NCBI GenBank assembly: GCA_002352375.1
Contig: DEIH01000130.1
Location: 1-6,121, forward strand
DNA length: 6,121 nt
Source of the DNA: Spirochaeta sp. UBA2779
Lineage (GTDB): Bacteria > Spirochaetota > Spirochaetia > DSM-2461
Reading direction: 5' to 3'
In this document: positions 5,456 to 6,121 of the stretch, piece by piece
How positions within the stretch are numbered: position 1 is the stretch's first letter
Layout of the letters: each line of letters begins with the position of its first letter
Made by a program: the position numbers and the translations under genes
Notes under the pieces: generated by a model
Database searches by the model: none
What the model was told of the DNA's origin: nothing
What the model saw: only the letters and a program-made list of their open reading frames with translations

Positions 5456-6121
5456 TCATGTTTCATTTATTTTATTATTTTTCTTCCAGCGAACAGCTAG
5501 ATAAACAAGGGGGGTGTCTGCCGCTGCAACAACCCATTTCAGTATGTATGTTGAAAATACAAGCTCCCAGAACGATCTGACAGGAATTCTTCCTGCAAAA
5601 GCGATAGTAACAAAAATCAAAGAATCGATAGCCTGACTTACCATAGTAGAGGCGTTATTACGCAACCAGATCCAACGTCTTTCAGGACGGCGTTTTTTCA
5701 TAAGAGAATAGGCCCAGACATCATGAAACTGGCTGGCACCATAGGCTACAAAGCTGCCTAACGCAATTCTGGGGAGTAGAGAATACAGGGTGAGCATACT
5801 CTGTTGTGCAAAATCCACAGCAGCCGGCTTAAACATCAGTGCCAGATTCATAAAAACAGTCAGAGAAAACAGGGATAAAAATCCGATCCCAACAGCTTTA
5901 CCGGCATCTTTTTTCCCGTAATTCTCTGAAAGTATATCGGTAGCAAGAAAACTTGTAGCGTAGACTATATTGCCCAGCGAAGAAGTCAACCCGAACAGCT
6001 GCACCGTTTTTATCACTTGTATATTGGCAATGATTACAGCAATAGGAACCCAGGCGTAAAGGCCAATTCTACCGAAAAATCTATACATAACAAGTATGCC
6101 GGCAAAATTGAGCAGGAGCAT
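5456..6121 (-). CDS. yhhQ: queuosine precursor transporter, YhhQ/VUT (DUF165) family, 5' end beyond the window
   Basis: YhhQ proteins are inner-membrane transporters that import precursors of queuosine (7-cyano- and 7-aminomethyl-7-deazaguanine), the modified base of certain tRNAs. The 221 visible residues are highly hydrophobic with about six membrane spans and carry the family signatures: GLYAWVPIAVIIANIQVIK (20-38), TDILSENYGKKDA (61-73), QFHDVWAYSLMKKR (131-144), RNNASTMVSQAIDSLIF (154-170) and an Asp-Thr-Pro in the last span (202-204). The tail KKNNKINET is basic and polar. The first ATG seen is exactly at the window edge (6121-6119). Family members usually start with several more residues before this LLLNF segment, so the true start is probably outside and the gene is marked partial. 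It is followed closely by the membrane protein at 4664-5443. Family assignment is strong; the substrate is inferred from characterised relatives. Confidence 0.9.
   Translation of the reverse strand: MLLLNFAGILVMYRFFGRIGLYAWVPIAVIIANIQVIKTVQLFGLTSSLGNIVYATSFLATDILSENYGKKDAGKAVGIGFLSLFSLTVFMNLALMFKPAAVDFAQQSMLTLYSLLPRIALGSFVAYGASQFHDVWAYSLMKKRRPERRWIWLRNNASTMVSQAIDSLIFVTIAFAGRIPVRSFWELVFSTYILKWVVAAADTPLVYLAVRWKKNNKINET

Overview
The window reads as a piece of a bacterial chromosome, most likely from a free-living spirochaete. That is an inference. It rests on the small secreted protein at the left, a lipoprotein with a loose lipobox, and a membrane protein whose C-terminus ends in FPWK, all of which resemble proteins I associate with Spirochaetota. 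No marker gene proves the lineage. No rRNA, tRNA, CRISPR array or intact mobile element is visible.

Left part (1-1455). A short secreted protein (188-559, +) has a clear ribosome binding site. It is followed by about 900 bases without an intact gene. This stretch is not featureless: on the minus strand, 967-1261 holds a badly decayed piece of a valine-pyruvate aminotransferase gene (avtA-like), with a stop codon, two frameshifts and a large internal deletion. It is bordered by short open stretches of unknown origin that look like gene debris.

Middle (1456-2540). One exported, probably lipid-anchored protein of the TM1410/MJ1477 group (GH114-like TIM barrel) is present. Its conserved blocks are in swapped order: the half normally at the C-terminus comes first and the half normally at the N-terminus comes last. 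This looks like a natural circular permutation and is the most interesting thing in the window. A strong 41-base hairpin at 2493-2533 separates it from the convergent leu genes.

Right part (2543-6121, all on the minus strand, so read right to left). A queuosine-precursor transporter (YhhQ family, cut by the window edge) is followed 12 bases later by a five-helix membrane protein of unknown role. After a gap of 127 bases containing a likely promoter and a palindrome next to the ribosome binding site come leuC and leuD, overlapping by four bases. LeuC and LeuD form isopropylmalate isomerase, the second committed step of leucine synthesis; the key iron-sulfur and substrate-binding motifs are intact. 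leuA and leuB are not in the window.
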